Shown: positions 16,837-25,486, numbered from the stretch's first letter. The stretch is DNA of 64,000 bases from Haladaptatus sp. R4 (GCF_001625445.1 NZ_LWHG01000021.1:186001-250000); one strand, 5' to 3'. Numbers and translations are program-made. The notes: generated by a model not told the origin, from the letters alone.

Positions 16837-17316
16837 TCAATCGCGTCCGTCGTCGTCCGGGGTCAGATTCCCGTGTTCGTCTATCTCGCCGACGACGATT
16901 CGCGTGCTGGAGATGATGTCTCCGTCCTCGGCCTCGACGTGCGGAACGACGACGATTTCGAGCGGGTCGTGTCCCTTCTCAGCTCTGAGTTCGTTGATTC
17001 GCTTGCCGCCGTCCTTCGTCTCGGGAGAGACGATGAGCACGTCGAACTGCTCCTCGGTGGCGATCCCCGTCGGCTCGGTGAGTTTTCGAACCTCGAAGTC
17101 GCGGTCGTGTTCCCCCGCAAAGTCTCGCAGTTCGGCTTCGAGGTCGGCTTTTCGTTCCTCGAACGAGCGGACATGTCGGTCAACGTTTCGAGTCGCGGGA
17201 GCGAGATCGTCGCTCGTCAACCCGACGGTGACATCACCCAACTCGAACGCTCGCTCGAACAACGCCCGGTGTCCATCGTGAACCGGGTCAAACGTCCCAC
17301 CCAACGCAACGTCCAT
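16837..17316 (-). CDS. coaD: Phosphopantetheine adenylyltransferase (archaeal CoaD)
   Basis: 159 residues. Nucleotidyltransferase of coenzyme A synthesis that joins 4'-phosphopantetheine to AMP. The HxGH-type motif GGTFDPVHDGH is at residues 6-16 and the ISSTRI motif near 137 replaces the bacterial KMSKS-like ISST element. The ATG at 17316 puts the motif at the usual distance from the start; longer in-frame starts upstream add Arg-rich residues without conservation. Convergent with the mini-TFB gene. The region from 17317 to 17577 between this start and the FKBP gene holds only the two promoters. Confidence 0.92.
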   Translation of the reverse strand: MDVALGGTFDPVHDGHRALFERAFELGDVTVGLTSDDLAPATRNVDRHVRSFEERKADLEAELRDFAGEHDRDFEVRKLTEPTGIATEEQFDVLIVSPETKDGGKRINELRAEKGHDPLEIVVVPHVEAEDGDIISSTRIVVGEIDEHGNLTPDDDGRD

Positions 17317-17577
17317 ACCCCGGCGAATGGTTCCGCGTGGTTTATCACCTTCGGAACGCCGCGACACCACCGGACGCGGGGTCTCCACCTCGTTGTCGAC
17401 GAGCGAACATATCGGCTAACTTCGGGTGGGGGTCACCGCGAGACGTCGGTTTCGATGAATTTCGGTGTTTCACCCGCTAAAATGCTCGTATGGAGGGAGA
17501 AACGGTTCCCGATCGGCTAAATTCCTCCTCGAAGGCGAAACGTGATTCTTAAGGGCAGAACGGGTGTCGTTTCGGAT

Positions 17578-18495
17578 ATGAGTGACGAACAAGAAGCAGA
17601 TGTAAACGAGGAAGAAGAAACTCAGACAGAGGAGGGGCTGCAGGAAGGAAACTTCATCAGTCTCGATTACACGGCACGAACCGCCGAGGACGAGGACCTC
17701 GTCGACACGACCAGCGAAGAGGTCGCCGAAGAGGAAGGCATCGAGGCGGAAGACCGCGAGTTCGGTCCGCGCACCATCGTTCTCGGTGCTGGCCACATCT
17801 TCGAGGACGTCGAAGAGGACATCTACGGGAAGGAAGCCGGTGACGAGGGAACCGTCTCCGTCGAGCAGGCGTTCGGCGAGTACGACAACGAGCAAGTCCG
17901 CACGATCAGCGCCGACAAGATCGGCGAGGACGACCGCTACCCCGGTGCTCGTGTCAACGTCGACGGCCAGCAGGGCTACGTCGAGACCATCATCGGCGGC
18001 CGCGCACGCGTGGACTTCAACCACCCGCTCGCCGGTGAGGACATCGAATACGACTACGAAATCGTCGAAGAGGTCGAGGACGCGGAGGAGAAGGCCAAGG
18101 GTCTCTTCTCGATGTACATCGACGCCGACCTCGACATGTGGATCGAGACGGACGAGGTCGAAGAGGAAGTCGAGGACGAGGACGGCGAGACCGAGACCGA
18201 GACGGTCGAGAAGGAAACCCTCTACATCGAGGCGACGCCGCAGCTATCGATGAACCAGCAGTGGATGTTCCAGAAACAGCAGATCGCACAGGACGTCATC
18301 GACCGACTCGACCTCGACCGAGTCATCGTTCAGGAGACCATCGACGGCGCCGGTGCCGGTATGATGGGCATGGGCGGAATGGGTGGCATGGGCGGTGCCG
18401 ACCTCGAAGAAGCCCTCGAAGACGCCGACATCGACGAGGACGAACTCGTCGAGGAACTCGAAGCCGACGACGAAGCCGAAGAAGTCGAAGAGTAA
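17578..18495 (+). CDS. FKBP-type peptidyl-prolyl isomerase (SlyD-like, long haloarchaeal form)
   Basis: 305 residues, very acidic. The FKBP core begins FISLDYTARTAEDEDLVDTT after an N-terminal Glu-rich tail, contains the catalytic-domain stretch GPRTIVLGAGHIFEDVEEDIYG, and is interrupted by an insert-in-flap chaperone domain (about 90-145, GQQGYVETIIGGRARVDFNHP) as in SlyD. The C-terminal half adds an unfamiliar alpha/beta segment, then a Met/Gly run with repeated MGGMGGMGG near 275 and an acidic tail. It would speed proline isomerisation and assist folding in the cytoplasm. The Met-rich run is unusual and could bind soft metals or act as a hydrophobic linker. The ATG at 17578 is chosen over 17542 on family grounds. 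Confidence 0.88.
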   Translation: MSDEQEADVNEEEETQTEEGLQEGNFISLDYTARTAEDEDLVDTTSEEVAEEEGIEAEDREFGPRTIVLGAGHIFEDVEEDIYGKEAGDEGTVSVEQAFGEYDNEQVRTISADKIGEDDRYPGARVNVDGQQGYVETIIGGRARVDFNHPLAGEDIEYDYEIVEEVEDAEEKAKGLFSMYIDADLDMWIETDEVEEEVEDEDGETETETVEKETLYIEATPQLSMNQQWMFQKQQIAQDVIDRLDLDRVIVQETIDGAGAGMMGMGGMGGMGGADLEEALEDADIDEDELVEELEADDEAEEVEE

Positions 18496-18504
18496 TCGAG
18501 TCCC

Positions 18505-18554
18505 TCGATTCGTATCGAACCGAATCGAACCACATCGAACCGAATCGATTTTTT
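18505..18554 (+). terminator. Hairpin plus T-run downstream of the FKBP gene
   Basis: Ten bases after the FKBP stop an eight-pair stem (TCGATTCG 18505-18512 with CGAATCGA 18521-18528) is followed by a second copy of the 15-base word ATCGAACCGAATCGA (18514-18528 and 18534-18548), then six Ts (18549-18554). The order hairpin, repeat, T-run fits a transcription end. The internal direct repeat lets two alternative hairpins form. Confidence 0.55.
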
Positions 18555-18576
18555 CGCACGGACGTGAGCGTCGGAT

Positions 18577-19179
18577 ATGCAATCCCCGACCAGACTCTTT
18601 CATCTCCACTTCAACACGCCCGACGTGAACCATGCGGAGGCCGAACTCGACGCGCACGGACTGCCGCCCTACCGGCGATTCGGGCAGGTCGATGGCGAAT
18701 TCCACGCGCTCGACGCGGCGGACCCGATTCCGGACGACTTTCGCCTCCGCCTCCAGAACGCCCAGCGGGGCTACGTGAACGTCACGATAGCACCGGGACG
18801 AAAGCCGCATTTCGACCATCTCGGTCTGTGTACGACCTCGTTCGATGAAATCTGTGACCGTGCGGTAGAGGCGGACTGGTCGGTCCGGGACCGCGACGGA
18901 CGACGGACGTTCGTCATGACCCCGTGGGGGTTCCGGGTCGAACTCCACCCGGACGGGAGCGACGTGGAAACGGACCTCGGACCGTGGGACGACACCCGTT
19001 TCGAGCGGGTCGAACTCACCGTTCCGGACGCAGACGCGGACGAGCAGTTTCGGCGCGTCTTCGGCGACGTTCCGGGGCTCACGTTTCGGGAGGGCGACGA
19101 GGTGCGGGTTCCGGGGTTCGAACTCGGCGGGGCGGCGTTTCCGGGCGGGAAAACCGTGGAGACCGCTTCGTTTCTCTGA
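18577..19179 (+). CDS. VOC/glyoxalase-like protein, two half-modules
   Basis: 200 residues. The opening RLFHLHFNTPDVNHAEAELDAHG and the central HFDHLGLCTTSFDEICDRA each resemble the first beta-alpha-beta unit of a VOC domain; FVMTPWGFRVELHPDGSD ends the first domain with the usual metal-ligand-like GFRVEL strand. The second half (ERVELTVPDADADEQFRRVFGD) is a shorter, diverged module. Enzymes of this fold include glyoxalases and dioxygenases. The particular reaction is unknown. It lies 80 bases after the FKBP gene and converges on a secreted glycoprotein-like gene with the two stops adjacent (19179/19180). Confidence 0.7.
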   Translation: MQSPTRLFHLHFNTPDVNHAEAELDAHGLPPYRRFGQVDGEFHALDAADPIPDDFRLRLQNAQRGYVNVTIAPGRKPHFDHLGLCTTSFDEICDRAVEADWSVRDRDGRRTFVMTPWGFRVELHPDGSDVETDLGPWDDTRFERVELTVPDADADEQFRRVFGDVPGLTFREGDEVRVPGFELGGAAFPGGKTVETASFL

Positions 19180-19878
19180 CTATCCCGTCGCGTTCTCGGA
19201 GTTAATGTTCCGGGCGGACCAGCTTCCGGCGTTCGCGTGCCGAACGACCCCCGAATCGACGCTCGCGTTCTCGATGACGATGTCCGGTCGTGGCTTCGAA
19301 TCCGGATTCGTCACGGCCGGATCGACCTGCGGGTCCGTCGACTGCTCCGGCACCGTGACGTTGGCCGTGGACAGCGTCGTCACGTTCAGCGTGTCGAGGG
19401 ATGCACCTTCGACGGTGAGGTTCTCCAGCACGTGTCGCTCGATGACGCGGTTTTTCACGCCGGGGTCGAACAGATCACCGCCCGGAACGTTCCAGATCGA
19501 GCGGTTTCGGATGACGATTCTATCGGCGCTGACGTTTTTCAGCGTTCCATTCCGGATGTGGACCGTCGAAACCGAGACGTTGTGGAGGGTGACGTTCCGC
19601 TTCGCTCCGCGCTTCGTCCGCAACGTCCCGACGTGAACCGTATCGATGGTCGCGTTGTCCACCGTCGTGTTCCGGAGCGCCCACGTCCTGACGGTCACGT
19701 TCTTGATGGAAACTTTGTAGTTGCCGACTTGGACCGCCGACAGCGCGCTCGGAGACGGAGACGTGTTGGTCGCGGCCGACGTGCTGGTTGCCGTACTGGC
19801 CGCGATGGCTGCACCGCCCGAGACGACGAGAAGAAGCGAGAAGACGAGTGCGAGATGTCTGCCGATTCGGGTTCCCAT
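19180..19878 (-). CDS. Secreted sequon-rich beta-helix-like protein
   Basis: About 232 residues. A hydrophobic signal segment (HLALVFSLLLVVSGGAAIAA, about 8-27) is followed by a Thr/Ser/Ala linker and then repeated units of roughly 10-20 residues built on V-x-N-x-T patterns, for example VSIKNVTVRTWALRN, NATIDTVHVGTLR, NVTLHNVSVSTVHIRN. I count 14 N-X-S/T sequons, far above background, so heavy N-glycosylation is likely. The repeating strand pattern suggests a parallel beta-helix or adhesin-like fold. I chose the ATG at 19878 because TTTATGCT at 19902-19909 on the minus strand is 27-28 bases upstream; starts at 19890 or 19905 are possible. No enzymatic motif is seen. Confidence 0.7.
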   Translation of the reverse strand: MGTRIGRHLALVFSLLLVVSGGAAIAASTATSTSAATNTSPSPSALSAVQVGNYKVSIKNVTVRTWALRNTTVDNATIDTVHVGTLRTKRGAKRNVTLHNVSVSTVHIRNGTLKNVSADRIVIRNRSIWNVPGGDLFDPGVKNRVIERHVLENLTVEGASLDTLNVTTLSTANVTVPEQSTDPQVDPAVTNPDSKPRPDIVIENASVDSGVVRHANAGSWSARNINSENATG

Positions 19879-19923
19879 ACCGGGAAGCATTTCGAGTGAC
19901 AGCATAAACCGGGCCGACCGTTC

Positions 19924-19967
19924 GTTCCAGTTCGCCTCGTTAAGCGTTCCAGTTCGGCCCGTTAAGC
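19924..19967. repeat. Tandem 22-base repeat
   Basis: Two adjacent copies (19924-19945 and 19946-19967) that share GTTCCAGTTCG followed, after a short variable block, by CGTTAAGC. They lie between the pyrI stop (19977) and the start of the sequon-rich protein gene. On the minus strand each copy contains a GCTTAACG word that resembles a weak TATA box, so the repeat may be duplicated promoter or upstream-element DNA for that gene. Confidence 0.65.
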
Positions 19968-19976
19968 CGTCGTTTC

Positions 19977-20438
19977 CTACTTTACGCTGATGTGTGCGGC
20001 GAGGTCGTCGCGGAGTATCGTCTCACAGTACTCACACCGAACGCCGTCGGGGAGCACTTCGAACTTCGAGTCCACCGGTTCGTCCTCGGTCGAGATACAG
20101 TTGCTGTTCGGGCAGGAGAGGATGCCGGTGACGTACTCGGGTCGCTCCAAGCGGTGCTTTTCCGCGACTTCGTACTCCCGGATGATGTTGATGCTCGCGT
20201 CGGGCGCGATGAGCGAGAGCACGTCCACCTCGTTCTGGCTCAACTCCATCCCCTCGACTTTCACGATGTCCTTTCTCCCGACCCGGTCGCTGGGAACGTT
20301 CATCCCGACGCTCACCTCCTCGCCGTCGGCCCCGTCGATGCCGAGAATGGCGAGGACGTTGAGCGCCTGTCCGGCGCGAATGTGGTCGATAACGGTGCCG
20401 TTTCGAATCTTACTGACGCGGAGTTCGTGGTCGCTCAT
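19977..20438 (-). CDS. pyrI: Aspartate carbamoyltransferase regulatory chain
   Basis: 153 residues. Regulatory subunit that binds nucleotides and pairs with PyrB. The allosteric N-terminal half shows the [23 protein letters not shown] block. The zinc domain has four cysteines in the usual spacing: CPNSNC and CEYC plus an intervening [20 protein letters not shown] segment. Its ATG overlaps the pyrB stop as ATGA, so the two subunits are translationally coupled. It takes part in the committed step of pyrimidine synthesis. Confidence 0.96.
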   Translation of the reverse strand: MSDHELRVSKIRNGTVIDHIRAGQALNVLAILGIDGADGEEVSVGMNVPSDRVGRKDIVKVEGMELSQNEVDVLSLIAPDASINIIREYEVAEKHRLERPEYVTGILSCPNSNCISTEDEPVDSKFEVLPDGVRCEYCETILRDDLAAHISVK

Positions 20439-21346
20439 TGGTCCTCCAGCATGGAATCCAGCAGTGCCATCCGCACCGGGATGCCGTTGTGTGCCTGTTC
20501 GAAGTATTTCGCGTGTTCCGTCTCGTCCACCTCGGGCGCGATTTCGTCCACGCGCGGAAGCGGGTGCATGATGGTCAAATCGTCCGGCGCGGCTTCGAGC
20601 GTTTCGAGGTCGATTTGGTAGTCGCCCGCGACAGCGCGGTACTCGTTCTCGTCGGGGAAGCGCTCGCGCTGGATTCTGGTCACGTAGAGCACGTCCAAGT
20701 TCGGGAGGATTGCCTCGATATCCGTGTGCTCGCGGACGCTCGCCCCGGCCTCGTGCAGGTCGTAGCGGACGCTTCGTGGCAGTTTCAGGCTCCCCGGACT
20801 GATGAAGTGCTGGTTGGCGTCGAAGTTCGTCAGCGCGTAGGCGAGCGAGTGGACCGTGCGGCCGTATTTCAAGTCGCCCATGATGCCGATGGTGAGGTCG
20901 TCCAGCCCCGCGTTCTCCCGAATCGTGTACAGGTCGAGCAGGGTCTGAGTCGGGTGGTGTCCCGCGCCGTCGCCCGCGTTCAGGAGCGGAACGTCGACGA
21001 ACTCGCCCACCATCTTCGCCGCACCCTGACTCGGGTGGCGCAACACGAGTGCGTCAGCGTATCCCTCGATGACGCGGGCCGTGTCGGCGAGGCTTTCTCC
21101 CTTCTTCACGCTCGACGATTCGACGGGTCCCATGTCGACGATATCGCCGCCGAGGCGCTTGATGGACGTCTCGAAACTCATCTTCGTGCGGGTACTCGGC
21201 TCGTAGAACATCAGTCCGAGCAGTTTTCCCGCGTGTCGATCCGCGAACGCCGACGGGTCGGCGTCGATTTCCGCGGCGTGGTCGAGGACGTCCTCGATGT
21301 CCTGCCGCGTTAGTTGTTTTGTGTCGATAAGGTGGTCGTGCCGCAT
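20435..21346 (-). CDS. pyrB: Aspartate carbamoyltransferase catalytic chain
   Basis: 303 residues. Catalyses carbamoyl phosphate plus L-aspartate to N-carbamoyl-aspartate. The carbamoyl-phosphate site [13 protein letters not shown] (near 50), the HPSQGAAK and [11 protein letters not shown] motifs and the C-terminal HPLPRVDEI motif are complete. The ATG giving [13 protein letters not shown] is preferred; a GTG seven codons upstream (21367) is possible. It is upstream of pyrI with a four-base overlap. The divergent neighbour is the MinD-like ATPase gene, about 80 bases away. Confidence 0.96.
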   Translation of the reverse strand: MRHDHLIDTKQLTRQDIEDVLDHAAEIDADPSAFADRHAGKLLGLMFYEPSTRTKMSFETSIKRLGGDIVDMGPVESSSVKKGESLADTARVIEGYADALVLRHPSQGAAKMVGEFVDVPLLNAGDGAGHHPTQTLLDLYTIRENAGLDDLTIGIMGDLKYGRTVHSLAYALTNFDANQHFISPGSLKLPRSVRYDLHEAGASVREHTDIEAILPNLDVLYVTRIQRERFPDENEYRAVAGDYQIDLETLEAAPDDLTIMHPLPRVDEIAPEVDETEHAKYFEQAHNGIPVRMALLDSMLEDQ

Positions 21347-21429
21347 CGTTCGAACAGGGGTCGTCACGCGTCTTGAAAGGTACGGGTCTCACCCCGAAGT
21401 TTAAATCGGATGATGAGTCCACTCCCGGT

Positions 21430-22068
21430 ATGCTCGCTATCGCCGGTGGCAAGGGTGGCTGTGGCAAGACGACGACGACGCTCGGTCTCGCGGGTGCACT
21501 CGGGAGGACGCGCCGGTCCGCCCTCGCCGCGGATGCCGACGTGGACATGCCGGATCTGCATCTGCTCGCGGCCGTCGAACCGACGCCGAACCTCGCCGCG
21601 GTTGCGGCGGGCGAGGATGTCGAGACCGCCACCCATCCGCCGCCGAATCTCTCCGGCGTCGGAATCGTCCCCGCACCACGAACCATGGGCGAACGGATTT
21701 CGCTGGCGGACGCCCTCCCCCGTCTCCCCGGCACTGCTGACCACGTTCTCGTGGACTGTCCGGCGGGTGCTGGCCCGGATGCGGCGACGCCGCTCCGCAT
21801 CGCGGACCACGTCCTGTTGGTGACGACACCCGACCCGGCGTGTCTGCGCGACGCGGCCAAAACCGCCGCGATGGCGCGTGCGCTCGGAACGACCATCATC
21901 GGCGTCGTTCTCACGCGAGCGGACCGTCCCCTTCCGAGGGTCCAGCGACTGCTCGGAACACCAGTGCTCGCCTCGATTCCGGACGGCGGCGTCGCGGTGC
22001 TCTCCGACGAGTCGGTCGTTCGGGCGTACGACCGACTCGCGTCGGTGCTCCTGTCCAAACGGCTCTGA
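21430..22068 (+). CDS. MinD/ParA-type P-loop ATPase
   Basis: 212 residues, shorter than cell-division MinD (about 260). The deviant Walker A GGKGGCGKTT is at residues 6-15 with both lysines, a Walker B-like strand DHVLVDCPAGAGPD is near 110, and an ALAADADVDMPDLH switch I region follows the first helix. The C-terminal amphipathic membrane helix of true MinD is not obvious. Stand-alone members of this family position proteins or chromosomes, or serve as metallocluster scaffolds. No ParB- or MinE-like partner is next to it, so the cargo is unknown. The ATG at 21430 starts MLAIAGGKGG. Confidence 0.85.
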   Translation: MLAIAGGKGGCGKTTTTLGLAGALGRTRRSALAADADVDMPDLHLLAAVEPTPNLAAVAAGEDVETATHPPPNLSGVGIVPAPRTMGERISLADALPRLPGTADHVLVDCPAGAGPDAATPLRIADHVLLVTTPDPACLRDAAKTAAMARALGTTIIGVVLTRADRPLPRVQRLLGTPVLASIPDGGVAVLSDESVVRAYDRLASVLLSKRL

Positions 22069-22161
22069 CCGCCCCCGGAACTTCGTGTGAAAAGAACGCT
22101 CTCGTCGTGGATAGTTCCCGTCTATCGTCGTCATCTGCCGTCGTTCGTCGGCGGTCGCCGT

Positions 22162-23070
22162 CTACCGTCGTTCTTCGATTCGACGCATCTGTTCGCGGTG
22201 CAGTGTCACGATCATGTCGGAGAGGACGCCGAACATCAGCAGTTGCAGGCCGAAGATGATGGAGACACCCGCGACGACGGCGAGTACTTCGTGTGAGATG
22301 TGGCGTGTCACCCACTCGACGCCGACGTAGGCGCCGAGGAACACCCCGAAGAGACCGCTGACGAATCCCATGCTTCCGAAGTAAAAGAGCGGGTTGTTCG
22401 TCTTGGCGAGTTGGTACAGCGTCATGATGATGTCGCCGCCGTCCCAGAGCGGGTGGAGGTTCGTCTCCGAGTCGTCGGGGCGTTCCTCGTACTGGACCGG
22501 GACGACGGCGGTCGGCACGCTGTGTTTGACGCATTCGACGGCGAGTTCGGTTTCGACGCCGAAGCCGTCCGAGGTGAGATACGCCCGCTCGGCCGACTTG
22601 CGGGTGAACGCGCGGTAGCCGCTGAGGATGTCCTTGAAGTTCGAGCGGTGGATGACCGCGAAGGATTCGTTGATGATGCGGTTTCCGAAGTGGTTCAGCC
22701 GCGGCATCGAGCCGTCGTCCATGTCCGCGAATCGGTTGCCGATGACGTGGTCGTACCCATCGTCGAGCGGGGCGAGCATCGTGTCCGCATCCCCGGGTTT
22801 GTACGTCCCGTCACCGTCCAGCATCAGGACGTACTCCGCTTCGATGTGTTCCAGTCCCTCGCGGACCGCTTGGCCTTTGCCGACCCCGCTCTGTTGGATG
22901 ACGCGCGCGCCGTGATCCGTCGCCACGTCGCGCGTTCCGTCGTCCGAGTTCCCGTCGACAACGAGAACGTTCGAAAATCCCTGCTCACGGAAGCCATCGA
23001 TGACCTCGCCAATCGTCTCGGCTTCGTTCAACGTCGGGATGAGTACGCACACGTCCTCTCTGTCGGGCAT
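22162..23070 (-). CDS. aglJ: Dolichyl-phosphate-linked GT2 glycosyltransferase, AglJ-like
   Basis: 302 residues. The GT-A domain has VCVLIPTLNEAETIGEVIDG at the N-terminus, VVDGNSDDGT for nucleotide-sugar binding and the DGDGTY metal motif near 95. Two C-terminal membrane helices (FVSGLFGVFLGAYVGVEW and VLAVVAGVSIIFGLQLLMFGVL, about 228-285) anchor it. The order and the ending strongly recall Haloferax AglJ, which adds the first hexose to dolichol phosphate in S-layer N-glycosylation. Paralogues such as AglD-type synthases share the fold, so the exact position in the pathway is inferred. The flippase at 14631-16187 could act later in the same process. Confidence 0.8.
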   Translation of the reverse strand: MPDREDVCVLIPTLNEAETIGEVIDGFREQGFSNVLVVDGNSDDGTRDVATDHGARVIQQSGVGKGQAVREGLEHIEAEYVLMLDGDGTYKPGDADTMLAPLDDGYDHVIGNRFADMDDGSMPRLNHFGNRIINESFAVIHRSNFKDILSGYRAFTRKSAERAYLTSDGFGVETELAVECVKHSVPTAVVPVQYEERPDDSETNLHPLWDGGDIIMTLYQLAKTNNPLFYFGSMGFVSGLFGVFLGAYVGVEWVTRHISHEVLAVVAGVSIIFGLQLLMFGVLSDMIVTLHREQMRRIEERR

Positions 23071-23147
23071 CGTCGGGAGATGAACACCGGGAGGCTAAAA
23101 GCCCAACCCTTTGACTCTGTCAGCGACGAGAGGGGTAGTGGAAAAGA

Positions 23148-24368
23148 TCAAGCACGGTTGATCGTCACCACGCGTACTCGTCGCCGTGGGTCGCGGTCGT
23201 CGCGCTCCGCGTCGTACGCGTGCTGGCCGTCGACGAAGACGTGCTGGGCGTCGGCGGTGATGTCGAACGGTTCGCCGTCCCAGACGACGAGGTCCGCGTC
23301 CGTCCCTTCTTCCAGCGTCCCCACGCGGTCCTCGATGCCCAGAATCTCGGCGGGATTGCGCGTGACGGTCCGGAGGGCGGCTTCCTCCGGGAGTCCCTCT
23401 CGAATCGCCAGTCCGACACAGACGTCGAGGTGTTCCTGCGGGAGGACGGGTGCGTCGGTCTGGATGGCGATTTTGACCCCCGCGTCGTGGAGGATGCCGG
23501 GGGTTTCGAAGGTGATGTTCGACAGTTCGTACTTCGCGCCGGAGTAAAAGGACGGGCCGACGATGGCGGGGACATCCCGTTTGACGAACTCCTCCGCGAG
23601 CGCGTGACCCTCGGTGGCGTGCTCGATCGACAGGTCCGAGATGCCGAACTCGTCGGTGATGCGGAACACGGTGGCGATGTCGTCGGCGCGGTGGGCGTGG
23701 ACGCGGAGCGGGAGGTCGCCCTCGATGACCCGCGACAGGTTTTCCATGCCCAGGTCGCGCTCGAACGGGTCGCCGTCCTCGGCGGCCTTCTCCCGGCGGT
23801 CGATGTAGTCCTCGGCGTCCATGAACGCCTGTCGGAGGGTGGCCGCGATGCCGGGTCGTGTGGTGGGCTGGCGGTCCTTCTGGTCGCCGTGGAACCGCTT
23901 CGGGTTCTCACCCATCGCGGCCTTCATGCCGTCCTCCCGGATCAGCATCTCGTCGGCGATGTTCCCGTAGGTTTTCATCGAACAGATGATGCCACCGATG
24001 ACGTTCGCGCTCCCCATCCGGGCGCTGACGGTCGTCACCCCGCCCTGGTAGGCGTGGCGAAGGTGCTCGTCACGCGGGTGAAAACCGTCCAGCGCGTTGA
24101 CGTGCGGCGTCACAGGATCCGAGAGTTCGTTCACATCGCCGTCCTCCGGTTCGCCCCACTCGCCCATCCCGGCGTGGCTGTGGGCCTCCACGAGACCCGG
24201 CGTCACTGGCTTCCCACGGGCATCGATGACTTCGGCGTCGTCCGGGACCTCGACGTCACCCTCCGCGCCGACCGCCACGATTTCCCCATCCTCGAACAGC
24301 ACAACACCGCCATCGATGGTTCCCGCGTCGGCGACCGTGCGAACGTCTCCATTGAGAATTGCCTGCAT
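23148..24368 (-). CDS. Amidohydrolase (imidazolonepropionase-like)
   Basis: 406 residues. TIM-barrel metal hydrolase with the usual ligands: VEAHSHAGM (HxH, near 60), RVHAHRADD, IEHATEGHALAEE and IAIQTDAPVLP with the late catalytic Asp. The small beta-sandwich is formed by both ends, MQAILNGDVRTVADAGTIDGG and ADLVVWDGEPFD. The substrate could be a cyclic amide, or the enzyme could act on N-acyl groups; the sequence does not decide. The ATG at 24368 (MQAILNGD) is chosen, with AAATACTC about 30 bases upstream as a possible box A. It is the gene immediately downstream of the G-rich tract 24441-24550. Confidence 0.88.
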   Translation of the reverse strand: MQAILNGDVRTVADAGTIDGGVVLFEDGEIVAVGAEGDVEVPDDAEVIDARGKPVTPGLVEAHSHAGMGEWGEPEDGDVNELSDPVTPHVNALDGFHPRDEHLRHAYQGGVTTVSARMGSANVIGGIICSMKTYGNIADEMLIREDGMKAAMGENPKRFHGDQKDRQPTTRPGIAATLRQAFMDAEDYIDRREKAAEDGDPFERDLGMENLSRVIEGDLPLRVHAHRADDIATVFRITDEFGISDLSIEHATEGHALAEEFVKRDVPAIVGPSFYSGAKYELSNITFETPGILHDAGVKIAIQTDAPVLPQEHLDVCVGLAIREGLPEEAALRTVTRNPAEILGIEDRVGTLEEGTDADLVVWDGEPFDITADAQHVFVDGQHAYDAERDDRDPRRRVRVVTINRA

Positions 24369-24440
24369 GCCACAACCACCGAGGGCGGGAGAATGAGTAT
24401 TTCGGTTCGAAACATAGGTTGCCGATTTCCGCACGTATAA

Positions 24441-24550
24441 CCCATTCATCCACCACTCACTCCCCGCCTACCCCCATTCACCTCCGCCCACTCCCCGCCC
24501 ACTCACCCACTCCCCACCTTCCCACACTCCCCACCTACCCACCGACTACC
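24441..24550 (-). repeat. G-rich low-complexity tract with quadruplex potential (minus strand)
   Basis: On the plus strand this is C-rich with variants of CCCACTCCCC. On the minus strand, which is the sense strand of both flanking genes, it has about eleven runs of three to five Gs separated by one to seven bases. It follows the enoyl-CoA hydratase stop by 15 bases and ends before the amidohydrolase promoter. Composition is far from that of any neighbouring coding DNA. It could form G-quadruplexes in DNA or in the 3' part of the transcript. Confidence 0.7.
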
Positions 24551-24564
24551 TTCGAACCGCTCGA

Positions 24565-25344
24565 TTACTTTCCTTCGAACTCCGGTTCTCCTTCGCCGAA
24601 GAATGCGTCCAGCCCCCGCTTGAAATCGGCCGTCGTGGTCATCCGGGCGATGGAATCCGTCTCGGCGGCCATCTGGGCCGACAGGTCCCGTCCCTGCCCC
24701 CGGTTGAACAGGCGCTTGGTCGCGCCGTAGGCCTTCGTCGGACCGTCCGCGAACTTCGCGGCGAGTTCGTCGAGGCGCTCGTCGAAGTCGGGCGCGACTT
24801 CCGTCGCCAATCCCATCTCGACGGCCGCTTCGGCGTCGATGGGTTCGTCGAGCAGGGCGATTTCCTTCGCCCGCCGAAGGCCGACGATCTTCGGGAGGAA
24901 GAACGTCGAACCTGCGTCGCCGGTCAGACCGACGCGCGGGTACGCGAACTCCAGTCTGGCGTCCTCGGCGAGTAGGACGATGTCGCCCGACAGCGCGAGG
25001 CCGAATCCGCCGCCCGCCGCGACGCCGTTCACGCCGGTCACGACGGGTTTCGGTGCCCGCGCGAGGTTTTCGATGGCGCGGTGGAGGGAGGAGGCGATGC
25101 TTCGAAGCGTCCGGCCGTCGCTCGCGTCGCCCGAGAGCACCGACAGGTCCGCACCCGTGTTGAACACGCCGTCGGTTCCGGTGAGCACGACACACCGCGA
25201 ATCGTCCTCGTACAGGTCGGCCGTCGCCGTCCGCAGTTCGGCGGCCATCGCGGGATTCATCGAGTTGTGCGTTTCCGGGCGGTTCATCGTCACGCGCGCC
25301 ACGTCGTCGGTCCGCTCGACGGAGAGGTGTTCGAACTCTGCCAT
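24565..25344 (-). CDS. Enoyl-CoA hydratase/isomerase (PaaG-like)
   Basis: 259 residues, crotonase fold. The oxyanion-hole motif GADLSVLSGD (near 64) and GVNGVAAGGGFGLALSGDIV (near 104) are intact. The FAYPRVGLTGDAGSTFFLP stretch (near 133) has Asp in place of the second hydratase Glu, the arrangement seen in PaaG-type isomerases acting on phenylacetyl-CoA intermediates, rather than the two-Glu arrangement of plain hydratases. The reaction is therefore left as hydratase or isomerase. No other phenylacetate genes are near. Confidence 0.9.
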   Translation of the reverse strand: MAEFEHLSVERTDDVARVTMNRPETHNSMNPAMAAELRTATADLYEDDSRCVVLTGTDGVFNTGADLSVLSGDASDGRTLRSIASSLHRAIENLARAPKPVVTGVNGVAAGGGFGLALSGDIVLLAEDARLEFAYPRVGLTGDAGSTFFLPKIVGLRRAKEIALLDEPIDAEAAVEMGLATEVAPDFDERLDELAAKFADGPTKAYGATKRLFNRGQGRDLSAQMAAETDSIARMTTTADFKRGLDAFFGEGEPEFEGK

Positions 25345-25486
25345 ACCGGTTCTGTGGGCGGAATCGCCAAAACAGTACCGTGGTACGGCGACCGATCCCG
25401 TGGAGTACGGCGACCGATTTCGATTCCTAACGCTCGCGCGACCGAAGGCTAAGAATTTAGTATCCCTCCTTGAGTAGCGTAGGAAT

